A stretch of DNA of 17,026 nt, from positions 2,501-19,526 of the forward strand of contig JALVIU010000385.1 in the NCBI GenBank assembly GCA_027028665.1. The letters are read 5' to 3'. Positions 1-8,041 of the stretch are shown piece by piece. Positions within the stretch are counted from its first letter, which is position 1; each line of letters begins with the position of its first letter. The notes beneath the pieces were generated by a model, which saw only the letters and a program-made list of their open reading frames with translations, ran no database searches and was not told the origin of the DNA. Origin of the DNA: Candidatus Atribacteria bacterium (GTDB lineage Bacteria; Atribacterota; JALVIU01). A program made the position numbers and the translations under genes.

Positions 1-160
1 AGTTTGCCATAAATTTGCCCATAAATTCAGGCTATGGTTACTTTTGTGCACAAGAAAGTATAGTAAAGTATAGTAATATTTTGCAATTCTAATAATATCT
101 ATGGCCTAACTTTTTCAATTTTAATATTTCTTATTTTATATTAGTAGTCATAAATAGCGT
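1..160. other. Upstream spacer, possibly with the tail of an off-window gene
   Basis: No complete gene is visible here. One plus-strand frame is open from the window edge (position 3) to a TAA at 90-92 and encodes about 29 residues ending in ILQF. This could be the C-terminus of a gene starting outside the window, but it is too short to recognise and could be chance. A short direct repeat AAGTATAGT lies at about 56-74, and a degenerate repeat TTTGCC(C)ATAAAT at 3-26. No terminator-like hairpin followed by a T-run is evident. Confidence 0.25.
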
Positions 161-189
161 TAGACAAAACTAAGATTTAGATGTATAAT
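161..189 (+). promoter_or_regulatory. Predicted sigma-70-type promoter for nagA
   Basis: A -35-like TAGACA at 161-166 (one mismatch to TTGACA) is followed after exactly 17 nt by a perfect TATAAT at 184-189. Transcription would start near 196, giving a leader of about 27 nt that contains the nagA Shine-Dalgarno sequence. Predicted from sequence alone. Confidence 0.6.
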
Positions 190-222
190 TTATTGTAATA
201 AGAGTACGTATGGAGGGAATAT

Positions 223-1386
223 ATGTTAAGTCTTATAAATTTAAAAATTTATACACCATATTTATTAATAAATAATGGATTCATAAATATAAATAAAGGA
301 AGAATAGAAGATATCGGGCCTATGGAAAAATATATACATAAGGAGAAAAGTAGAGAAGTAAATCTTAGTGGATATATTGCCATTCCAGGACTTATAGATA
401 CCCATTTTCATGGAAGTAATGGATATGATTTTATGGATGGGACAGAAGAGGCACTAAAAAGTATTGCAATATCTCGTCTGAAAGAAGGGGTTACAGGGAT
501 ATATCCTACTACTGTATCTGAAAGTTTTGATAGGACCAAAAAAGCTATAGAAACATTTATAAAAGTAAAAGAGAAAGGGTTTAAAAAAGGAGCAAGATTA
601 CTTGGTATACACTTAGAAGGACCTTATATTTCTATAAAGAAAAAAGGGGCCCAAAATGAAAAATATATAAGAGAGATAGATATTGAAGAAATTAAGGAGT
701 TTATAAAGATAGGTATGGGTTTTATAAAAATGGTATCTTATGCACCGGAATTAAAAGATGGAGAAAAATTAACTGCATTCCTAATAGAAAACGATATTCA
801 GCCTTCGATGGCCCATACAGAGGCCTCTTATGAGGATGTAAAAAAATGTTATATGTATGGCCTAAGACATGCAACACACCTTTTTAATGGAATGATCCCT
901 ATACATCATAGAGAAATCGGACCTGTAGGTAGCGCTTTATTATATGATGATTTCTATGTAGAAATTATAGCTGACAAAATTCATTTATCCTCTTCTATGT
1001 TAAAGTTGCTTACAAAAATAAAAGATCCTGCACATATAATACTGATTACTGATGCAATAAGGGCACAGGGGCTAAGAGATGGCATATATGAATTGGGAGG
1101 ACAAGAGGTATTTGTTAAGGAGAAAAGAGCAAGACTTGCAAATGGTGCCTTAGCAGGAAGTACTTTATTTTTAAATGAAGCAATAAAAAATTTACAAGAA
1201 GAGACAGAACTCCCCATAGAGAAAACCATAGCAATGGCTACTATTATCCCTGCCAAATTTATGGGAATAGATAATCTATTTGGAAGTATAGAACCAGGGA
1301 AGATAGCCGATATTGTAATTACAAATAATAATTTTAGTATCTACAAAGTATATAAAGAAGGTGAGGTAGTATTTGAAAGAGGATAA
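223..1386 (+). CDS. nagA: N-acetylglucosamine-6-phosphate deacetylase (NagA)
   Basis: Cytoplasmic metal-dependent amidohydrolase that removes acetate from GlcNAc-6-phosphate to give glucosamine-6-phosphate, used in amino-sugar catabolism and cell-wall recycling. At 387 residues it has the usual family length. Visible motifs in order: LIDTHFHG with H61 and H63; GIHLEGPY with metal-ligand E132; MAHTEAS with H198; HATHLFNGM with H219; ITDAIRAQGL with catalytic D277; LAGSTLFLNEA near 310-320; and a C-terminal GSIEPGKIADIVI strand typical of amidohydrolases. It keeps the full HxH pair, which E. coli NagA lacks, so a two-metal site is possible (inference). GGAGGG at 212-217 sits 5 nt before the ATG. 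Its last 14 nt overlap the penicillin-binding protein gene, so the two are probably translated together. No nagB is in view. Confidence 0.95.
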   Translation: MLSLINLKIYTPYLLINNGFININKGRIEDIGPMEKYIHKEKSREVNLSGYIAIPGLIDTHFHGSNGYDFMDGTEEALKSIAISRLKEGVTGIYPTTVSESFDRTKKAIETFIKVKEKGFKKGARLLGIHLEGPYISIKKKGAQNEKYIREIDIEEIKEFIKIGMGFIKMVSYAPELKDGEKLTAFLIENDIQPSMAHTEASYEDVKKCYMYGLRHATHLFNGMIPIHHREIGPVGSALLYDDFYVEIIADKIHLSSSMLKLLTKIKDPAHIILITDAIRAQGLRDGIYELGGQEVFVKEKRARLANGALAGSTLFLNEAIKNLQEETELPIEKTIAMATIIPAKFMGIDNLFGSIEPGKIADIVITNNNFSIYKVYKEGEVVFERG

Positions 1387-3481
1387 AAAACAAGAAAAAA
1401 AAGACAAGAACAAGAAAAGAAATTTTAATTTTTTATTTACCTTTATTATAGTCATATTACTGGGTATATTCATCGGGGGGACTGTAGGAACAGTTTCTGC
1501 TTTTATGGGAATAAACAAATATATTCCCACCAAAAAAGACTTTATTACATCTTTATCCACTACAATTTATGATATAAAAGGTAGAGAAATAGCAAAGTTA
1601 TGGAAAGAAAATAGAGAAATAGTTCCTCTCTCTAAGGTACCTAAACATCTAATAAATGCAGTAATAGCAATAGAAGACTCAAGATTTTATTCCCATCATG
1701 GTATAGATATAAAAGGGATACTCAGGTCATTAATTCAAAATATCATAAATAGAAAAATAGTAGAGGGTGCAAGCACTATAACACAGCAACTTGCAAGAAC
1801 CTCTTTTTTAAATAGGGAAAAAACACTAAAAAGAAAAATAAAAGAGGCAATACTTGCCATTCAAATAGAAAAGAAATACTCAAAAAATGAAATACTAGAA
1901 CTATATCTCAATGAAGTCTATTTTGGCCATGGTGCATACGGGGTACAAAGTGCCGCAAGAACCTTTTTTGGAAAAGATGTAAGTCAATTAGATCTTGCAG
2001 AGTCTGCACTTCTTGCAGGACTCTTAAGAGGCCCTTATTATTATTCTCCGTATATATATCCTGAGAGGGCAAAAAAAAGACAACAAACAGTGCTTCGAAA
2101 AATGCTTGAAAATGGCTTTATTACAGAAAGTGAATATGAGAAGGCATTAAATGAAAAACTTCATCTTGTTCCACTTAATAATAAAATGGTAAAAAATGCA
2201 CCATACTTTGTAAATTATATATTAAATATTCTATTAAAGGACTTTGATAGAGACGAGATTTACAAAGGAGGGCTAAAAATTTACACTACCTTAGACTTGG
2301 ACGTACAAAGGGTCGCAGAAAAGACACTAAGTGAATCTGGTTATCAAGGTGCAATTATTACTATAGATCCAAAAACAGGAGAGATAAGGGCAATGGTAGG
2401 GGGAAGAAATTTTAAAGAGAGTCAATTCAATAGAGCAATACAGGCAAAAAGACAACCAGGGTCATCATTTAAGCCAATATACTATTCTGCTGCTTTAGAA
2501 AATGGCTTTACTGCAGGTTCCATAATTGTAGATGAACCATTAAAATTTGATAACGGATGGGAGCCAAAAAATTTTGATAATGAATATTTCGGCCCCGTAA
2601 CACTTGCCTTTGGCCTTGCCTATTCTCTAAATTCTGTAGGAATAAAGATAATGCAACAAATAGGTGTAAAAAAGGCTATAGCATATGCAAGAAGATTTGG
2701 CATAACAACCCCTCTGGTAAATAATCTATCCCTTGCACTTGGTGCATCAGAGGTGATACCCTTAGAAATCATATCTGCATATACCGTATTCCCAAACAAA
2801 GGAAAATGGATAGAACCCCATGGTTTGATAAAAGTAGAAAACCATGAAGGGGCTGTATTGAAAAGATTTATACCAAAGACACGACAGGTAATAAAACCAG
2901 AAACTGCATATATTATGTGCAAACTTCTTGAAGGAGTAATAAAAAGAGGAACTGCATGGAGGGCAGATATAGGAAGAGAAATGGGTGGAAAAACAGGGAG
3001 TACCAATGATTATAGAGATGCATGGTTTATAGGATTTACTCCCGATCTTCTTACAGGTATATATATCGGGAATGATGACCATTCTCCTTTGGGAAACAGA
3101 AAAACAGGTGGATTAGTAGTTGCCCCTCTATGGAAAAAGATAATGAAAGAGGCATTAAAAGATATACCTCCTAGTAGATTTGAAAAACCTGATGATATAG
3201 TAGAAATACCAATGTGCTTCAAAAGAGGTATTTTAGGAAAACCAGACTGTAAAGATAAGGTAAGGCTTCCATTTGTAAAAGGGACAGAACCAGAGGAAAC
3301 ACCTGTCCCTACTTATAAGGAAAAAAATCTTACACCTATTGAAAACAAGACGCCTACGCTTGTAACCTCAGGAGAAGAATTTTCAGCACCTACACCAACA
3401 CCTACAGAAGAAAAGGAAGAAACTATGGAAGAGCTTATAAAGAAATTGAAAGAGAAGCTCAAAAAAGAGGGGAAATTATAA
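1373..3481 (+). CDS. Class A penicillin-binding protein, PBP1a-type (glycosyltransferase + transpeptidase)
   Basis: Bifunctional peptidoglycan synthase that polymerises glycan strands and cross-links stem peptides outside the inner membrane. A Lys-rich cytoplasmic tail (1-18) is followed by one membrane anchor (about 19-45). The GT51 domain (about 70-230) has the EDSRFYSHHG motif with catalytic E101, then EGASTITQQLAR (131-142) and LYLNEVYFG (177-185). The transpeptidase domain (about 325-595) has SSFK with the acylated S364 and K367, SLN at 418-420 and KTG at 540-542. A two-Cys segment (C615, C626) and a Pro/Thr/Glu tail ending in a charged helix follow. The start is TTG, overlapping the nagA end, with GAGG at 1363-1366 placed 6 nt upstream; the next ATG would fall at the end of the membrane anchor. 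It converges on mutS2 with a one-base gap. Confidence 0.95.
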   Translation: MKEDKKQEKKDKNKKRNFNFLFTFIIVILLGIFIGGTVGTVSAFMGINKYIPTKKDFITSLSTTIYDIKGREIAKLWKENREIVPLSKVPKHLINAVIAIEDSRFYSHHGIDIKGILRSLIQNIINRKIVEGASTITQQLARTSFLNREKTLKRKIKEAILAIQIEKKYSKNEILELYLNEVYFGHGAYGVQSAARTFFGKDVSQLDLAESALLAGLLRGPYYYSPYIYPERAKKRQQTVLRKMLENGFITESEYEKALNEKLHLVPLNNKMVKNAPYFVNYILNILLKDFDRDEIYKGGLKIYTTLDLDVQRVAEKTLSESGYQGAIITIDPKTGEIRAMVGGRNFKESQFNRAIQAKRQPGSSFKPIYYSAALENGFTAGSIIVDEPLKFDNGWEPKNFDNEYFGPVTLAFGLAYSLNSVGIKIMQQIGVKKAIAYARRFGITTPLVNNLSLALGASEVIPLEIISAYTVFPNKGKWIEPHGLIKVENHEGAVLKRFIPKTRQVIKPETAYIMCKLLEGVIKRGTAWRADIGREMGGKTGSTNDYRDAWFIGFTPDLLTGIYIGNDDHSPLGNRKTGGLVVAPLWKKIMKEALKDIPPSRFEKPDDIVEIPMCFKRGILGKPDCKDKVRLPFVKGTEPEETPVPTYKEKNLTPIENKTPTLVTSGEEFSAPTPTPTEEKEETMEELIKKLKEKLKKEGKL

Positions 3482-3482
3482 G

Positions 3483-5825
3483 TTATACATCTAAATAAAC
3501 AACGGTTACTCCTCCATCTCCTTCCTCTGGGAGACCTGGTCTAAATCTTACTACATAAGGAGTTTCCCTTAATATATCATGTGTAAGATTTTTTAGTATT
3601 CCCTGTCCTTTCCCATGAATAATATATATAGGGCTAATACCCAATAGGTATGAATCATCTAAAAATTTCCTTATAAGGGGTTCTGCATCTTCTGTATACA
3701 TTTTTCGTATATGTAACCTATTAGTAGCCTTTACCTTCTTCTCGACAAATCCTGACATTGGTACTCCTTTATCCATACTCTCTTCTTTTGGCTTATCTGT
3801 CTTTTTGATATTTTTTGCCAGGGTAGTAATCCTCATACCACTACAGTTTACAACTACTTTGCGATCTTTATCAATCTTCTCTATCTCTCCTTTTAAACCA
3901 AGATTTTCCACCTCTACAAAATCCCCTATCTTGAATTCCTCTTTTTCCTGAAACAAATGGATCTCAGGGGCAGGCTTCTTCTTTTCTATCTTTTCTAATT
4001 CCTCTTTCAAAAGGGTCCTCGCCATCTTAGTTGCCTCTTTAGTGGCACCTTCTTTTCTCATCTTCGAAATAATCTTGTTTAACTTTCTTGCAGTGTCTAA
4101 GATAATTTGTCTTGAAAAATCAAGGGCTTCCTCTTTCATGCGCTCAATTTCTCTTTCCTTTTCTCGTATATTTCGTTCTTTCTCTATTTTTAATTTAGAG
4201 AGGTTCTGCCTTAATTTTTTTACTTTTTCCGATTCTTTATAAGATCTATCCCTATATCTTTTTATCTCCTCTAAAAAATCTTCAACCCTTAATCTTTCGC
4301 CAGATAAAAATTCTTGTGCCTTATTCAAAATCTCTTCAGATAAGCCCAATCTCTTTGCTATCAAAAAGGCATTGCTTCTCCCAGGGAGACCTATGGTTAA
4401 TTTATATGTAGGTCTTAGATTCTTTATATCAAATTCCACAGATGCATTAATTACCCTATCCTCAAGATAAGCAAACTCTTTAAGTGGGGTATAGTGAGTT
4501 GTAACCACAGCCTTTGAGCCCTTCTCTTTAAGATAGGAAATTATAGCCATCCCCAGGGCTGCCCCTTCTTCTGGATCTGTACCTGCTCCAAGTTCATCAA
4601 GTAAAACAAGGGATCTATTATCTACCTCTCTTAAAATTTTTATGATATTTTCCATGTGAGAAGAAAATGTTGAAAGACTCTGTTCTATACTTTGTTCATC
4701 CCCAATATCTGCAAAAATTTTAGGAAAAATACCCATATTACTATCTGGACTTGCAGGGATAAAAAGTCCGGATTGCACCATAATAGTCAGTAATCCTATT
4801 GTCTTTAGAGAAACAGTCTTCCCCCCTGTATTGGGACCTGTAATTACCACAATATCATAATCTTTTCCTATCTTTAAAGATATGGGCACTGCATTCTTTC
4901 CAAGAAGAGGGTGCCTGGCATTTATAAGTTCAATAAATCCACTATCATTTAAAGCTGGATAGGTAGCCTTATACTCTTCTGCAAAAAGATATTTTACATA
5001 GACAAAATTTATATAGGTAATTGTACGAAATGACTGATCTATCTTATCTATTCTTTCTCCTATCGTTTGTGAAAATCTTCTCAGTATAAGCTCTTTCTCT
5101 CTTTCCTCTTCCTTCTCCATCTTTACTAATTCATTATTCATATCAAGTACCTGAATAGGTTCTACAAAATAGGTAAGTCCACTTCCTGATCTATCATGGA
5201 CTATTCCAGGAAGAGTTTTAGAAAAGCCTTCTTTGAGAGGAATTACATATCTATTATTTCTCACAGTTATAAGTTTCTCAGCCACAATTTTTTGATAAAG
5301 ATTATTTCTCATTATGTTCTCAAGTGTATTCCGAATCTTTCCTATAAGTCTTCTCTTATTATTCCTTATTGCTCTTAATCTCTCTGATGCATCATCTTTT
5401 AACTCTCCATCCTCTCCTATTGCCCTATGGATATCTTTTACAATCTTTTGAAAATTTCCAATTTCTCTTCCATACCTACTTAAATGTGGTAATTTTTCTT
5501 TATGGGATAGCAAAAAATCCTTTATCTTGTTAAATTCTCTAAAGACTTCACTTATGCCAAAAAGTTCTATTCCAGTAAGTATACCTCCCTTTTCTATCTT
5601 CTCCATGTATGGCCTTATATTTATAAAATCCCTAAAAGGAGGGGTAGCATATCGCAAAACATCCTCAAGTTCCTTTATTTCATCCAACCATATTCGTATC
5701 TTCTCTATATCAGATATGGGAGAAAGCAAGAGGCAGTATTCTTCTACAGAAGGAGAGTGTGTATAACTTGCAAGGATCTCCTTTATCTTGTCAAATTCTA
5801 ATACCTTCTGTGTATGCTCATTCAT
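3483..5825 (-). CDS. mutS2: Endonuclease MutS2 (MutS-family ATPase with C-terminal Smr domain)
   Basis: MutS2 lacks the mismatch-recognition domain of MutS. It is associated with suppression of recombination and, in Bacillus, with rescue of collided ribosomes. The 780 residues give: core/lever helices 1-310; the ATPase with Walker A GPNTGGKT (330-337), the QSLSTFSSHMENI segment (382-394) and Walker B LVLLDELGAGTDP (406-418); a long charged coiled coil (about 500-620); a small beta domain (about 628-680); and an Smr domain (about 702-780) with HGKGQG at 737-742. The Smr N-terminal motif is unusual: the family's LDLRG reads LHIRK here (H705, K708), so nuclease activity is uncertain. The ATG overlaps the polX end by 8 nt (ATGAATGA). 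Its own Shine-Dalgarno is weak, which points to translational coupling as the last gene of the long minus-strand unit. Confidence 0.95.
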   Translation of the reverse strand: MNEHTQKVLEFDKIKEILASYTHSPSVEEYCLLLSPISDIEKIRIWLDEIKELEDVLRYATPPFRDFINIRPYMEKIEKGGILTGIELFGISEVFREFNKIKDFLLSHKEKLPHLSRYGREIGNFQKIVKDIHRAIGEDGELKDDASERLRAIRNNKRRLIGKIRNTLENIMRNNLYQKIVAEKLITVRNNRYVIPLKEGFSKTLPGIVHDRSGSGLTYFVEPIQVLDMNNELVKMEKEEEREKELILRRFSQTIGERIDKIDQSFRTITYINFVYVKYLFAEEYKATYPALNDSGFIELINARHPLLGKNAVPISLKIGKDYDIVVITGPNTGGKTVSLKTIGLLTIMVQSGLFIPASPDSNMGIFPKIFADIGDEQSIEQSLSTFSSHMENIIKILREVDNRSLVLLDELGAGTDPEEGAALGMAIISYLKEKGSKAVVTTHYTPLKEFAYLEDRVINASVEFDIKNLRPTYKLTIGLPGRSNAFLIAKRLGLSEEILNKAQEFLSGERLRVEDFLEEIKRYRDRSYKESEKVKKLRQNLSKLKIEKERNIREKEREIERMKEEALDFSRQIILDTARKLNKIISKMRKEGATKEATKMARTLLKEELEKIEKKKPAPEIHLFQEKEEFKIGDFVEVENLGLKGEIEKIDKDRKVVVNCSGMRITTLAKNIKKTDKPKEESMDKGVPMSGFVEKKVKATNRLHIRKMYTEDAEPLIRKFLDDSYLLGISPIYIIHGKGQGILKNLTHDILRETPYVVRFRPGLPEEGDGGVTVVYLDV

Positions 5826-7497
5826 TTCTTATCTTTCCCTCTCTGATTGTATTAAAAAGCAAAAATACATCCTTTAGCTTATAAGTATTCACAACTTCTT
5901 CTCTCTCAAGTCCTGCTTTATTGGCAATAACCAAAGAATTTTCTATATTTGAAAGAGAGGACACATAATGGGCATCACTACTTAATATATATTTCAATCC
6001 CAAAGATCTCAATTTATAAATTTCATAGCTATCTAAATCCATCCTCCTTGGAGTACCATTTATCTCCAGTAGTATATTATTTCTTGCAGCCTCTTTAAAC
6101 ACCTCTTCTCTGTCAAACTCATATCCCGGTCTTATCCCAAGCTCTCTTCCAGTAGGATGGGCAAATGCTATGACATAAGGGTTTCTAAAGGCAGAAATGA
6201 TTCGTCTCGTATTCTCCTCGATACTTAATCCAAAATTTGTATGTATAGCGGCTATTACATAATCAAAACTCTTAAGCACCTCATCAGGATAGTCAAGGCT
6301 TCCATCAGCCCTTATGTCTACCTCTGCCCCAAACAAGGGATAGACTATAGGATTTTTATCCCTTAGCTCTTCTATCTCTCTACCTTTCTTCTCTACATCT
6401 TCTATAGATAATCCATGTGCTATGGTAAGTGAGGCAGAGTGATCAGAAATGCCTATATATTCGTATCCCCTATTGGCTGCCTCATACAATATCTCTTCTA
6501 TCTCACTTCTTCCATCACTCCAGGTAGAATGAACATGAAATTCACCCAATATGTCCTTTTTTGAAATTACAAAAGCGGGATTATACCATTTAAATTCCCC
6601 AAATCCTTCTCTAAATATGGGAGGTATTACATCTATCTCTATCTTTTCATATATATCCTTTTCCCTCTTAAATCTCTCCTTCCAAAATGAGATATTAGTC
6701 TTTTTATATTTATCTATTACCTCCATTACGTGTGATTTAGAGCCTGTAGTGAAAAATAGCACATTCCATAAAAGACCCGATGAAGGAATATATATGGAAC
6801 CGGAAAGATTCTCAAATGTATAGCTAATTTTTTTATAATATAAACTTTCATCTATATTCTCTATATTTATAATATCTGAAAGAACATCAAGGTCTCTAAT
6901 ATCATAAAAAACAAAATCCAAATTCTTTACAAATTCTTTTTTTCTCCTGAGCTCCCCTGTTATATAGTAAGATAGGTGATGGTCTTTAAATCTTTTAGTT
7001 AGTTCACCTATCACATCAAATAAAGCAGGAAAGGGGAGGCCTCTATTTTTTTCCCTGAATTCAACACCTCTTTTTATCTTTTCGATTAACTTTTCACCTA
7101 TACGGGGCAAATGATAGAGAGCTCCCGAATAAAGCGCATCTTTAAGGTCCTCTATATTTTTAATGTTCAAATTTTCATAGAAAAGTCTTATCTTTTTTAT
7201 GCCAAGACCTGGAATCGATAAAAGCTCTTCAAGTTCTATAGGGTATTCCTTTTTTAACTCATTAAGGTATAGGCTTTCACCTTCTTTTAATATTTCCTCT
7301 ACCCTTCCTATTATACTCTTTCCTATTTTTGGGATACCTTTTAGATTTTTCAGATCTTCTAAATTCTTAATCTCAAAATCAAGATTTTCTATTATCCTGG
7401 ACGCATCCCTATAAGCCCTTACTTTAAATACATTTTCCCCTTTTAGCTCGAGATAGTCAGAGATCTCCTTTAGTATGTTACTTATCTTTTTGTTCAC
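5818..7497 (-). CDS. polX: PolX: family X DNA polymerase with PHP domain (polymerase site apparently degenerate)
   Basis: Bacterial PolX normally fills short gaps and carries a C-terminal PHP metal-dependent 3'-5' exonuclease / AP endonuclease. The 559 residues show helix-hairpin-helix motifs (GIPKIGKS 54-61, SIPGLGIKK 94-102, LPRIGEKL 130-137), a palm with GELRRKKEFVKNLDFVF (181-197) and TGSKSH (251-256), and a complete PHP domain: HVHSTWSDG with H321 and H323, SDHS with H353, GAEVDI with E392, AIHTN with H419, AHPTG with H447, SDAH with D508 and H510. The catalytic DxD of the palm reads N192-L-D194, and the third aspartate aligns with S234, so DNA synthesis is probably lost while nuclease activity may remain (inference). 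GTG start with GAGG 6 nt upstream, overlapping cvpA by 20 nt. Confidence 0.9.
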   Translation of the reverse strand: MNKKISNILKEISDYLELKGENVFKVRAYRDASRIIENLDFEIKNLEDLKNLKGIPKIGKSIIGRVEEILKEGESLYLNELKKEYPIELEELLSIPGLGIKKIRLFYENLNIKNIEDLKDALYSGALYHLPRIGEKLIEKIKRGVEFREKNRGLPFPALFDVIGELTKRFKDHHLSYYITGELRRKKEFVKNLDFVFYDIRDLDVLSDIINIENIDESLYYKKISYTFENLSGSIYIPSSGLLWNVLFFTTGSKSHVMEVIDKYKKTNISFWKERFKREKDIYEKIEIDVIPPIFREGFGEFKWYNPAFVISKKDILGEFHVHSTWSDGRSEIEEILYEAANRGYEYIGISDHSASLTIAHGLSIEDVEKKGREIEELRDKNPIVYPLFGAEVDIRADGSLDYPDEVLKSFDYVIAAIHTNFGLSIEENTRRIISAFRNPYVIAFAHPTGRELGIRPGYEFDREEVFKEAARNNILLEINGTPRRMDLDSYEIYKLRSLGLKYILSSDAHYVSSLSNIENSLVIANKAGLEREEVVNTYKLKDVFLLFNTIREGKIRNE

Positions 7498-8041
7498 CAG
7501 TATCCTCTTTCTCTTTTAAATTTAAAGGGATTTTTATCTTTTTAAGTGGAATCTTCCAATTGGGTATCTTTATCTGTTTTAAATAATTTTTAATATATAT
7601 ACCTTTTACCTGTTGTATTATATAAGAATTTTTGTCTAAATAATCCTTTACATCCTGAGGAAGTGGAAAAAATATAAGAAACAAAACAATTATTAATATC
7701 CATATTAGTCCCTTCAAGAAGCCTATTATTGCACCACCAAGTCTATCAAGACCTCCAAGTGAAAAAGTATGTATTATTGTGCGAGCCATATAGATAATTA
7801 GTTGAAAGAAAAATAATACTGGAAATAGTATGAGAATATAGGCCAATACCCTGGCTAATGAAGGAGGGAGTTTTAGATAATTCACTATAACTAAAGAAAA
7901 AATAGGGGACCACACAATAGATAAATAATTACCTATTATGAGTCCCAAAAAACCTAAAACTTCCCTTATTATACCCCTTTTTGCACCAAAAATAGTATTA
8001 ATAGCTATAATAGATAAGCAAACCCATTCAACCCAGGTCAC
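7478..8041 (-). CDS. cvpA: CvpA family inner-membrane protein
   Basis: A 187-residue membrane protein with four predicted hydrophobic segments (about 4-20, 26-46, 64-88, 101-127) and the family signature GLDRLGGAIIGFLKG at 97-111. The tail (about 130-187) is Lys-rich and hydrophilic. E. coli CvpA is needed for colicin V export and for envelope stress resistance; the molecular role in other bacteria is unclear. The GTG start overlaps the pheT stop as GTGA, and its own Shine-Dalgarno is poor, so it probably relies on translational coupling. The cvpA-polX-mutS2 order matches the Bacillus arrangement, but the zapA and rnhC genes that lie between pheT and cvpA there are absent. Confidence 0.9.
   Translation of the reverse strand: MTWVEWVCLSIIAINTIFGAKRGIIREVLGFLGLIIGNYLSIVWSPIFSLVIVNYLKLPPSLARVLAYILILFPVLFFFQLIIYMARTIIHTFSLGGLDRLGGAIIGFLKGLIWILIIVLFLIFFPLPQDVKDYLDKNSYIIQQVKGIYIKNYLKQIKIPNWKIPLKKIKIPLNLKEKEDTGEQKDK

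Noticed and set aside
1-22. Possible minus-strand gene start (ATGGGCAAATTTATG) running off the left edge
   Set aside because: No Shine-Dalgarno or promoter precedes it, and too little sequence is present to judge.
54-76. Direct repeat AAGTATAGT as an operator
   Set aside because: It is short, AT-rich and far upstream of the predicted nagA promoter; chance repetition in AT-rich DNA is likely.
2620-3082. Long antisense open frames within the PBP gene
   Set aside because: They are shadows of a clear full-length coding sequence; no Shine-Dalgarno or recognisable domain.
3490-3545. Hairpin TCTCC...GGAGA after the PBP gene as terminator
   Set aside because: It is a short stem within mutS2 coding sequence with no following T-run on the plus strand.
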